Shown here piece by piece: positions 21,919 through 29,300 of a stretch of 36,659 nt of DNA. Under the pieces are notes generated by a model. The model saw only the letters and a program-made list of their open reading frames with translations, did not search any database and was not told the origin of the DNA. This DNA comes from Actinobacteria bacterium HGW-Actinobacteria-5 (GTDB lineage Bacteria; Actinomycetota; Actinomycetes; Propionibacteriales; Propionibacteriaceae), in NCBI GenBank assembly GCA_002843035.1, contig PHEV01000016.1:1-36659 (forward strand). The letters are read 5' to 3'. Positions within the stretch are counted from its first letter, which is position 1. Each line of letters begins with the position of its first letter. The position numbers and the translations under genes are program-made.

Positions 21919-22686
21919 GTGCACCCGATCGCAGCGAACCTCGCCACCGTGCGGGCGAAGATCGACGCGGCCTGCACAGCGGCGGGACGCCCCTCCGGTT
22001 CGGTCCGGCTACTGCCGGTCAGCAAGACCCGCCCCGCGTCCGACGTCCTCGCCGCCCATGCCGCCGGATGCACCCAGTTCGGCGAGAACAAGGCCCAGGA
22101 GGCAGCCGCCAAGGCTCTCGAGCTCGCGGGCGTCCCCGGGCTGGAGTGGGTGATGATCGGCCACCTGCAGTCGAACAAGGCCAAGCTCGTCGCCTCCTTC
22201 GCCGCCGAATTCCAGGCGCTCGACTCACTCGGCGTGGCGGCCGAGCTCGATCGCCGGCTCCAGGCGGCCGGTCGGACCCTCGACGTGCTGGTGCAGGTGA
22301 ACTCCTCCGGTGAGGACTCCAAGTTCGGCCTGGCGCCCACAGCGGTCCCCGGCTTCGCCCGTGAGCTGACGGCCTTCGACGCGCTCCGCGTCCGGGGCCT
22401 GATGACGCTCGCGCTGGCGTCGCCCGACCCCGAGCAGGTTGCCGCCTGTTTCGAGCGCGTCGTCGACGTCCAGCGACGCCTGCGGGACACGGCCCTGCCC
22501 GGTCAGTCCTGGGACGAGCTCTCGATGGGCATGTCCGGCGACTTCGAGCTCGCCATCGCCCATGGCGCCACGGTCGTCCGGATCGGCACCGCGATCTTCG
22601 GCGCCCGATCCCAGGCCGACTACGGCCAGCGGGCGGCCAGGGAGATCACCGCGATGCCCGCGAGGATCGCGAATCCGAGGGCGTAG
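21919..22686 (+). CDS. YggS/PROSC-type PLP-binding protein
   Basis: Pyridoxal-phosphate homeostasis protein (alanine-racemase-like TIM barrel). The 255-residue chain has RLLPVSKTRP with the PLP-binding Lys in the family's VSKT motif, FGENKAQEA, MIGHLQSNKAK, VLVQVNSSGEDSKFGL, RGLMTLA, LSMGMSGDFELAIAHGATVVRIGTAIFG. GTG at 21919 is the start closest to the family's usual N-terminus; it has no clear ribosome site, so the mRNA may be leaderless. The C-terminus extends about 20 residues past the usual end and overlaps the convergent VWA gene by 67 bp. Confidence 0.92.
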   Translation: MHPIAANLATVRAKIDAACTAAGRPSGSVRLLPVSKTRPASDVLAAHAAGCTQFGENKAQEAAAKALELAGVPGLEWVMIGHLQSNKAKLVASFAAEFQALDSLGVAAELDRRLQAAGRTLDVLVQVNSSGEDSKFGLAPTAVPGFARELTAFDALRVRGLMTLALASPDPEQVAACFERVVDVQRRLRDTALPGQSWDELSMGMSGDFELAIAHGATVVRIGTAIFGARSQADYGQRAAREITAMPARIANPRA

Positions 22687-23576
22687 CCGGCGTAGGCCTC
22701 GGTGACCTCCTGGTCGACCTTCATGTAGCCGACCTGGCGCGCGATCGAGGAATACACCTGCTTCAGCTCGCTCTCCGATCCCGCGGCGAACGCCTTGCCG
22801 CCGGAGATCCGGGAGATCTGGTTGAGCTCGGCGGGGTTCACCGGCACGGGCTCGCGGCGTCCCTCGTTCTCGACGTAGCCGTTCGCCGTCCCGTAGGCGA
22901 TCGTGTAGATCGGGATGCCGCGCTTCTTCGACTCCTGCGCGGCCTGGTCGGACGGCCGGCCCACGTTCGTGTAGCCGTCGCTGAGCAGGACGATCGCTCC
23001 GGGAGCCGTACTGTCGGGATCGTTGGGGTCCGGTGGCGCCTGGGCCATCGCATCGAGGGAGGAGTAGATCCCCTCACCGATCGCGGTGGACGGCGCCACC
23101 TGCAGGTTCTCGATCGCGGCGGCCACCACGCCGCGGTCCGTCGTGGGTGGCACCACCACTGCAGCCGTGCCCGCGAAGCTGACCAGCGCGACGTTGAAGC
23201 CCGCGGGCAGCATCTGGAGGAAGTCCTGGGCTGCCGCCTTCGCCGCCGCGAGCCGGTTCGGCGCCACATCCTCGGCGATCATCGACCGGGAGACGTCGAT
23301 GGTGAGCACGATCGTGGCCCGCTCTCGCGGAACCTCCACCTCACCCTTGGGCTGCGCGAACGCCACGTTCAGCGCTGCGAGCGCCAGCACCGCGAGACTG
23401 ACGGCCAGATGCCGCTTCCACGACTGCTGCTTCGGCAGCACACGATCGAGGTTCGTGATCGCGTGCGGACGAGCCCTGCGCCGGCGCCGCCACAACAGGA
23501 ACAGGTACAGCCCGACCAGCAGCGGGATCATCAACAGCCACCACAGGCGCTCCGGGCGCATGAAATCCAGGGGCAT
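22620..23576 (-). CDS. BatA-like VWA-domain membrane protein (second copy)
   Basis: The 318-residue protein has two N-terminal hydrophobic helices (about 11-30 and 57-75), a von Willebrand factor A domain with MIDAS motif DVSRS at 94-98, Thr/Asp ligands and LLSDGYTN, and a C-terminal transmembrane helix (YALGFAILAGIAVISLA). It follows the paralogous gene with stop TAG directly abutting its ATG. In MoxR operons such VWA proteins bind the AAA+ chaperone and metal ions at the membrane, acting in protein-complex assembly or envelope stress. The 3' end overlaps the YggS gene. Confidence 0.9.
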   Translation of the reverse strand: MPLDFMRPERLWWLLMIPLLVGLYLFLLWRRRRRARPHAITNLDRVLPKQQSWKRHLAVSLAVLALAALNVAFAQPKGEVEVPRERATIVLTIDVSRSMIAEDVAPNRLAAAKAAAQDFLQMLPAGFNVALVSFAGTAAVVVPPTTDRGVVAAAIENLQVAPSTAIGEGIYSSLDAMAQAPPDPNDPDSTAPGAIVLLSDGYTNVGRPSDQAAQESKKRGIPIYTIAYGTANGYVENEGRREPVPVNPAELNQISRISGGKAFAAGSESELKQVYSSIARQVGYMKVDQEVTEAYAGYALGFAILAGIAVISLAARWP

Positions 23577-24536
23577 CTACGGCCACCTCGCTCCCAGCGA
23601 CACCGCTGCGAGTGCCGCCACCACCGCGAACGCCAGCCCGTAGCCGGCCCACAACGCGGTGGTCTCCTTCTTCGTCGGGGTCTGGCCGACCTCACTGCGA
23701 ATGTTGCTGTACACCTTGTTCAACTGGTCGAGGTTCTCCGCGGAGAACGCCGCACCGCCGGAGGACTGCGAGATGTTCGTCAGCAGTGCCTTGTCCGGTG
23801 GCACCCGGTTGCGTTCCCCGTCGAGGTCGACATAGCCGTTCTCGGTCCCGTAGGCGATCGTGTAGACGGGCACCCCCGCCTTCTTCGCCGCAGCCGCAGC
23901 CTGGGTCGGGGAGCGCCCGGCGGTGTTCTGGCCGTCGGAGAGCAGGACGATCGCACCGGGGGCCGGGCTCGAATCGGTGCCCTTCGGCGCCAGCTGCAAC
24001 GCGCTCAGCGCCACGTAGATCGACTCGCCGACAGCCGTCGAGTCGGCCAGCTTCAGGCTGTTGATCGCCTGCTGGGCCTGCGCGCGGTCCGTCGTGGGCG
24101 GGAGGATCAGCGCCGGGTTGCCCGACAGGCTCACCACCGCCACGTTGTACTGCTCCGGCAGCGTCTTCACGAAGGTGTGCGCAGCCTGCTTCGCCGCGTC
24201 CAGCCGGGTCGGCTGGACATCCGTGGCCGCCATCGACTGGGACGTGTCGATCACCATCACAACGGTAGCTCGCTCCCTGGGCACCATCTCGATGCCGTTG
24301 GGACGCGCCCACGCCAGGCTCAGCGCGACCAGCGCCGCCAGCGACAGCGCCACCGCAAGGTGCCTGCGCCACTGGGACTGCTTGGGCACCACCCGGGACA
24401 GGATGGCGGTGTTCGTGAACCGCATCCCGGTCTTCTTCTTGCGCAGCACCAGGTAGACGTAGCCCGCGATCAGCACCGGGACGACGAGCAGCACCCAGAG
24501 CCGCTCGGGGTCGAGGAACGAAGGCGGCCAGGTCAC
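23577..24536 (-). CDS. BatA-like VWA-domain membrane protein (first copy)
   Basis: A 319-residue paralogue of the next gene with the same plan: two N-terminal helices (about 13-31 and 60-76), MIDAS DTSQS at 97-101, LLSDGQNT and a C-terminal helix (GYGLAFAVVAALAAVSLG). The pair arose by tandem duplication: shared strings include FLDPERLW/FMRPERLW, RHLAV, PTTDR, TIAYGT-NGYV. GTG start at 24536 overlaps the DUF58 stop by four bases. Expected partner of the MoxR ATPase. Confidence 0.9.
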   Translation of the reverse strand: MTWPPSFLDPERLWVLLVVPVLIAGYVYLVLRKKKTGMRFTNTAILSRVVPKQSQWRRHLAVALSLAALVALSLAWARPNGIEMVPRERATVVMVIDTSQSMAATDVQPTRLDAAKQAAHTFVKTLPEQYNVAVVSLSGNPALILPPTTDRAQAQQAINSLKLADSTAVGESIYVALSALQLAPKGTDSSPAPGAIVLLSDGQNTAGRSPTQAAAAAKKAGVPVYTIAYGTENGYVDLDGERNRVPPDKALLTNISQSSGGAAFSAENLDQLNKVYSNIRSEVGQTPTKKETTALWAGYGLAFAVVAALAAVSLGARWP

Positions 24537-25582
24537 TTGCTCACCCCCGCCGGCGGCTGGTGCAGCATGCTGGCCGTGCGCCGGTAGGCCAGGACGAAGC
24601 GGGCGATGTCATGCACCCAGTCTCTGTCGGTACGCAACTGGATGTGCGCCGCCCCCGCCCGGCGCAGCGCGATCCGGATCCGTTCCCGCTGCGCGGCGGT
24701 CGCCGCGTCCATGCGTTCGCGGGCGGCGTCATCGGAGGTGTTCACGTAGCGTTCGAAGTCGGTCTCCGGATCACGGATCAGCAGGTCGCCGACGTCGGCG
24801 AACTGGACCTCGTGGCTGTCCACCACTTCGATGGCCAGCACCTGGTTACGCACCGCGAGCTGCCGCATCGGACGCTCCCACTCCGGCTCCACATTCGGGT
24901 CCAGCTCGAAGTCGCCGGGCGTGAGGAAGTCGGACACCACCAGTCGCATGCCCCGGCGGCGCTCGGTGCGGGCCATCCGCTGGATGCCCGCCGCGAGGGA
25001 GAAGGGGCCGGTCGTGTGGTCGGACACGATCGGCTCGGTGAGCATCCGGCGCAGCAGTCCATACAACGCGGTGCGACCGGACTGCGCCGGGTAGCGCCTG
25101 ATCTCGTCCGGACGCATGATCAGCCCGCCGAACCGGTCGCCCATCTTCTGGCTGAGGAAGCCGATGGTGGCGATCGCTGCGATGCCGAGGTCGCGTTTGG
25201 TGACACCCTCCGTCCCCCAGTTCATGGACGGGGTGACGTCGAGCAGCGCCCAGATCTCCAGTTCGCGGTCGGCAATCGTGTCGCGGACGTGCGGCGTCAT
25301 GGTCCGGGCGGTCACCGCCCAGTCGATCTTGCGGACGTCGTCCTGGCCCGGCACGTAGAGGCGGGCGTCGTTGGCCTCGGTGCCGGGACCGGGCAGCAAG
25401 CCCTGGTGGTCACCGTGCAGGAAGCCCTCCAGGCGCCGGACCACCGTCAGTTCCAGCCGACGCAGCGCCGCCTCGGGCGCGAGCTTGTGCAGCGGGATCG
25501 TCGGGGCGGTCGGCTCGTGCAGCACCGAGGCCACCGCGCCGAGGTCCTCGGGCGGTGGCGCGAATCCGGGCCGCACGGTCAC
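24533..25582 (-). CDS. DUF58 domain protein
   Basis: The 349-residue protein carries the DUF58 hallmark YVPGQDDVRKIDWAVTART at about residues 75-94, followed by a VWA-like fold (ELEIWALLDVTPSMNWGTEG, RRGMRLVVSDFLTPGDFEL, EVVDSHEVQFADVGDLLIRDPE) whose first MIDAS motif is DVTPS. GTG at 25582 is chosen because it lies right after the moxR stop; longer starts overlap moxR. It belongs to the canonical moxR-DUF58-VWA arrangement and is predicted to bridge ATPase and VWA proteins at the membrane. Confidence 0.9.
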   Translation of the reverse strand: MTVRPGFAPPPEDLGAVASVLHEPTAPTIPLHKLAPEAALRRLELTVVRRLEGFLHGDHQGLLPGPGTEANDARLYVPGQDDVRKIDWAVTARTMTPHVRDTIADRELEIWALLDVTPSMNWGTEGVTKRDLGIAAIATIGFLSQKMGDRFGGLIMRPDEIRRYPAQSGRTALYGLLRRMLTEPIVSDHTTGPFSLAAGIQRMARTERRRGMRLVVSDFLTPGDFELDPNVEPEWERPMRQLAVRNQVLAIEVVDSHEVQFADVGDLLIRDPETDFERYVNTSDDAARERMDAATAAQRERIRIALRRAGAAHIQLRTDRDWVHDIARFVLAYRRTASMLHQPPAGVSK

Positions 25583-25584
25583 GC

Positions 25585-26676
25585 TCAGGAACGCGCTTCC
25601 GGAACGTAGCTGTGCTGGGTGTGCGCGACCTGCCGTTGCTGGCTGTTCCACACCGGCGTCGGCGGCGGCACCATGGCCAGGATCCGCTCGATCACCTGGG
25701 CCGGCGTGATGTTGTCCGCGACCGCATCGAAGCCGAGCACGAGCCGGTGGCTCATCACGTCCCTTGCCACGGCCTGGACGTCGGTCGGCAGCACGTAGTC
25801 GCGTCCGTGGATCAACGCCAGCGCCCGGGACGCAGCCACCAGGCCCAGAGTGGCGCGCGGGCTGCAGCCGACCTGGACCACGGAGGTGAGGTCGGGCATC
25901 CCGAACTCCTCCGGCGTCCTGGTGGCCAGCACCAGACGCACGATGTATTCGGCGACCAGGTTGTGCACGAACACGTTCGACGCCTGCTCCTGCAGCTGGA
26001 GCACGACCTGCGGTTCGAGCACCGGGTTCGCGGTCGGCGGGCGCACGCTCATCCGGCGCAGGATCTCGAACTCCTCGTTGCCGCGCGGGTACGGCACGTC
26101 CACCTTCAGCAGGAAGCGGTCCCGCTGCGCCTCGGGCAGCGGGTAGACGCCCTCGGACTCGATCGGGTTCTCGGTCGCGATCACGATGAAGGGCTGCGGC
26201 ACCGGGTAGGTGGTGCCGCCGATCGACACCTGCTGCTCGGCCATCAACTCGAGCATGGCCGACTGGACCTTTGCGGGAGCACGGTTGATCTCGTCGGCCA
26301 GGACGAAGTTCACGAACACCGGGCCGAGCGCGATGTCGAACTTCTCCTGCCGGGCCGAGTAGATCCGGGTGCCCACGATGTCAGAGGGGACCAGGTCGGG
26401 CGTGAACTGGATCCGGGCGAACTGGCCGCCGACCACGGTGGCGAAACTGCGTACCGCAAGCGTCTTCGCCACGCCGGGCACACCTTCCAGCAGGCAGTGC
26501 CCCTTGGCCAGCAGGGCCACCATCAGCTGCTCGACCATGTGCTCCTGGCCCACGATGACGCGCTGAACCTGGGCGATCGCCTCGCCGAGGATCTTTGCCG
26601 CCTTCGCCGCATCGGTGCCGGTCGGCTGCGGCTGGGCGGGTGCGGGCGCAGCCGCGGGCTGGGTGGGATCGGTCAC
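25585..26676 (-). CDS. MoxR-family AAA+ ATPase
   Basis: Chaperone-like ATPase of the MoxR class. From GTG at 26676 (ribosome site AGGAG, seven-base spacer) the 363-residue chain has a Pro/Ala-rich start, Walker A GVPGVAKT at 65-72, Walker B VLADEINRAPAK, sensor 1 VIATENPIE, arginine finger region PEAQRDRF and the C-terminal lid with SPRATLGLVAASRALALI. An ATG at 26706 is in frame but lacks a ribosome site. First gene of the leftward operon. Confidence 0.93.
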   Translation of the reverse strand: MTDPTQPAAAPAPAQPQPTGTDAAKAAKILGEAIAQVQRVIVGQEHMVEQLMVALLAKGHCLLEGVPGVAKTLAVRSFATVVGGQFARIQFTPDLVPSDIVGTRIYSARQEKFDIALGPVFVNFVLADEINRAPAKVQSAMLELMAEQQVSIGGTTYPVPQPFIVIATENPIESEGVYPLPEAQRDRFLLKVDVPYPRGNEEFEILRRMSVRPPTANPVLEPQVVLQLQEQASNVFVHNLVAEYIVRLVLATRTPEEFGMPDLTSVVQVGCSPRATLGLVAASRALALIHGRDYVLPTDVQAVARDVMSHRLVLGFDAVADNITPAQVIERILAMVPPPTPVWNSQQRQVAHTQHSYVPEARS

Positions 26677-26841
26677 GCGAATTCTCCTGCTGTCCGGGTC
26701 GGTCATTCCGAAGGCGGGTCAACGATACCGGCTGCCGCTGTGGACCCCCTGCGGGCGCGTCGCGGCGTGGGAAGGGAGCCGTCCGGACGGTACGGCACAA
26801 TGGGGTCACCGCGGGAACGCCCCGCACGACGATGGGACGAG

Positions 26842-27717
26842 ATGACCGCACCGGAACCGCCGACGGACGGCCCGCAGCCGCCACGGCTCTCCCCGCTGCT
26901 GCCCTCCGACCCGCCGAAGGTCGGCGACTTCTGGCTGGACGCGCGGCTGGTGGCCGCCCCGTCCGGTGTGGCCTACATCGGGCACGACCAGGCCAACACC
27001 CCGACCATGCTGATCCTGCTCTCCGAGGGTGCTGCGGCGGATGCGGGCGCCAGGGAGCGGTTCGCCGGCACGGTCAACCAGATGCACATCGACACCGTGC
27101 TGGCGCGCGGCGGGCACGGCCAGGGCGAGGGTCGGCTCGCCCGCCGCTTCACCGACGACCAGCACGACGACCCGCGGATCGGCGAGGAGACGCCGGCCAC
27201 ACCGTGGGTCGCGCTCGCCTATGACGCCTCCCCCGCTTCGGCCGCGGAAGCGTCCCGGATCCTCGCCGAGGTCGCCCTGTCCGACCTGCCTCTGCAGGGC
27301 ACTCCCGCAGGACCCGACTACCAACTGCACTGGATCGACCGGACCCGTCCCGGCATCGCGAAGCTGTGGCCGCTGCCGTGGCCGGGGCGCCACGACCGCG
27401 CCGGATGGCTGTCGATCCTCGCCTCGTGGCTGCTGATGCTGCTGCTGGCCGCCCTGGCGGTGTTGATCGCCATTCTGATCTTCCAGCAGGCACCCCCGGT
27501 GTCGCCGCCGCCGCCGGTTCCGACCAGCGCGTCCCCGCAGTCGGGCTCGCCGTCGCCGCAGTCGGGTTCGCCCTCGCCGTCCTCCGCATCGCCGTCCCCG
27601 CAGTCGGGCTCGCCCTCGCCATCCTCCGCATCGCCGTCCCCGCAGTCGGGTTCGCCTTCACCCGCGTCCGGATCCCCGTCCGGGCCAGGTTCCCCGTCCC
27701 CGAACTCCCGGCTGTGA
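26842..27717 (+). CDS. Membrane protein with kinase-N-lobe-like domain and Ser/Pro repeat tail
   Basis: The 291-residue protein has a Pro-rich start, a domain at about 26-165 and one transmembrane helix at about 190-215 (LSILASWLLMLLLAALAVLIAI), then a Ser/Pro/Gly repeat tail of about 70 residues outside the membrane. The first part of the domain, VGDFWLDARLVAAPSGVAYIGHD ... AAADAGARERFAGTVNQM, lines up with bacterial Ser/Thr-kinase N-lobes (glycine loop, then the ARERF helix), but the catalytic lysine and entire C-lobe are missing. It may be a relic or a binding module. It diverges from moxR and overlaps the HAD gene by four bases. I do not recognise a named family. Confidence 0.7.
   Translation: MTAPEPPTDGPQPPRLSPLLPSDPPKVGDFWLDARLVAAPSGVAYIGHDQANTPTMLILLSEGAAADAGARERFAGTVNQMHIDTVLARGGHGQGEGRLARRFTDDQHDDPRIGEETPATPWVALAYDASPASAAEASRILAEVALSDLPLQGTPAGPDYQLHWIDRTRPGIAKLWPLPWPGRHDRAGWLSILASWLLMLLLAALAVLIAILIFQQAPPVSPPPPVPTSASPQSGSPSPQSGSPSPSSASPSPQSGSPSPSSASPSPQSGSPSPASGSPSGPGSPSPNSRL
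27540..27656. repeat. 42-bp tandem repeats encoding the Ser/Pro tail
   Basis: Two nearly identical 42-bp units at 27561-27602 and 27603-27644 (two base differences), flanked by a shorter unit at 27540-27560 and a partial unit from 27645. In frame (14 codons), so length variation would not disrupt the protein. Confidence 0.85.
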
Positions 27718-28535
27718 CCGGCTCGCCGACCGGGCGGCCCCGACTGATCGCCACCGACCTGGACGGTACGTTCCTCGGCTCCGACCACAAGGTCTCGCCG
27801 ACCAACCTCGCGGCCGCGCGGCGGGCAGCGGAGCTCGGGATCCCGTTCGTGGTCGCGACCGGACGCCCGCTGCGCTGGCTGGACGTGCTGGACGAACTCG
27901 CTGAGGCGCACTCCCAGGTCGTGGTCAGCAACGGCGCCGCCGTGTTCGACCTGGCCACCAGGACAGTCGTGCGCAGCTTCCCGCTCGACGCTGCGACCGC
28001 CGTGGAGGTCGCAGACGCGCTCCGCACCGCGATCCCGGGCATCACGTTCGGCTTCGAGACCCCTACCGGCTTCGGCTGCGAGCCCGGGTGCCCATCGGTC
28101 GAGCGAGCCTCCGCGGGGTCGGTGATGGCCGACCTGGACGCCCTGACCGCGCGGATCGGCCCGGTGATCAAGCTGCTCGGCTACCACACCCGGCTGGACA
28201 GCGACGCGCTGGCGGAGCAGGCGTTGCGCGTGGTCGGCGACCGGCTGACCCAGACCCACTCGGTGGTGGCGGGCGCGTACGGGCTACTCGAACTCAGCGC
28301 CCCCGGCGTCACCAAGGCGAGCACGCTCGCGCTGATGTGCGCCGAACTCGGCGTCGGAGCGTCCGATGTGATCGCCTTCGGGGACATGCCGAACGACCGC
28401 GCGATGCTGGCCTGGGCGGGACGCGGGTACGTGGTGGCCAACGGGCACCACAGCCTGCTCTCGGCGGGGTTCACCGTGGTACCGGGGAACGACGCGGACG
28501 GGGTCGGCCGGACCGTGCTGGACCTCCTGGCCTGA
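27714..28535 (+). CDS. HAD-superfamily Cof-type phosphatase
   Basis: The 273-residue product carries HAD motif I DLDGTFL (Asp15, Asp17), motif II VVATGRP, a C2B-type cap in the middle, motif III Lys (VTKASTL) and motif IV FGDMPNDRAML. These Cof-like enzymes dephosphorylate sugar phosphates or related small metabolites; the substrate is not predictable. GTG at 27714 overlaps the TGA of the upstream gene (GTGA), so the two are translationally coupled. Confidence 0.9.
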   Translation: MTGSPTGRPRLIATDLDGTFLGSDHKVSPTNLAAARRAAELGIPFVVATGRPLRWLDVLDELAEAHSQVVVSNGAAVFDLATRTVVRSFPLDAATAVEVADALRTAIPGITFGFETPTGFGCEPGCPSVERASAGSVMADLDALTARIGPVIKLLGYHTRLDSDALAEQALRVVGDRLTQTHSVVAGAYGLLELSAPGVTKASTLALMCAELGVGASDVIAFGDMPNDRAMLAWAGRGYVVANGHHSLLSAGFTVVPGNDADGVGRTVLDLLA

Positions 28536-28640
28536 ACGGACCTGACCGCCCCGGGAATTCGTCCGAAACCTCCCGTGAGGGCCGTGGGCCGGGTATTGTA
28601 AGAACATACGAACATCAGGCGTGCATGAGGAGGAGACACC

Positions 28641-29291
28641 ATGGCCGTCATCACCATCTCCCGCCAGGTCGGCACCCATGGCGCACGGATCGCTCGGGCC
28701 CTGGCAAAGGACCTCGGCTACGAGTTCGCCGACAAGTCGTTGATCAACAAGGTGATCCGCCAGTACGGACTGACCCGGCTCAACCTCCTCTACGACCACA
28801 AGCCCAAGATCTGGGAACTGTTCGACCAGAACAGCACCGTCACCGTCGAGATGATGAACCAGACCATCGCGGCGATCGCGGCCCGTGGCAACGTCGTGAT
28901 CCTCGGCCGCGGCGGCTACCAGGTGCTCGCCGGCATGGCCGACGTCCTGAACGTGTTCGTGAAGGCGTCCGACACCGCACGCGCCCGCCGGATCAGCAGG
29001 CGCAACGAGATCGGACCCGAGGAGGCCGCCCAGCTCGTCAAGGCCGACGACGAACTCCGGGCACGCTTCGTCCGGCTGTTCTACGGCGCCGACTGGGCTG
29101 ACGAATCCGCCTACGACCTCGTCGTCGACACCTCCGACGCACCCGACGCCGAGGCGATCGCCCAGATCACCGAAGCCGTTCAGACCATGCCCAAGCCGGC
29201 TCCCCAGAGCCCCCAGGCCGCACACCTCAAGGTCGACCAGGTGCTGGCCGAGACCGTCGCGAAAGCGATCATCCCCCGCGACCAGGGCTGA
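28641..29291 (+). CDS. Cytidylate-kinase-like protein
   Basis: The 216-residue protein starts MAVITISRQVGTHGARIARAL, matching the Cytidylate_kin2 family (ISRxxGSxGxxIA), with an altered P-loop GTHGAR, then FADKSLINKVIRQYG, VVILGRGGYQVL, VFVKASDTARARRI and DLVVDTS. These proteins bind nucleotides, but several lack known kinase activity. ATG at 28641 follows GAGGAGGAGACACC. The 105-bp gap upstream has an AT-rich stretch (attgtaagaacatacgaac) that may hold its promoter. The C-terminal 30 residues are a low-complexity Pro/Gln extension plus helix. Confidence 0.85.
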   Translation: MAVITISRQVGTHGARIARALAKDLGYEFADKSLINKVIRQYGLTRLNLLYDHKPKIWELFDQNSTVTVEMMNQTIAAIAARGNVVILGRGGYQVLAGMADVLNVFVKASDTARARRISRRNEIGPEEAAQLVKADDELRARFVRLFYGADWADESAYDLVVDTSDAPDAEAIAQITEAVQTMPKPAPQSPQAAHLKVDQVLAETVAKAIIPRDQG

Positions 29292-29300
29292 ACGGCTCGA

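Noticed and set aside
27540-27656. Non-coding minisatellite
   Set aside because: The repeat is in phase with the membrane protein's frame and codes for its Ser/Pro tail.
28590-28620. Possible SOS box in gaacatacgaacat before the cytidylate-kinase-like gene
   Set aside because: It is a direct repeat of GAACAT, not the inverted GAAC-N-GTTC needed for LexA.
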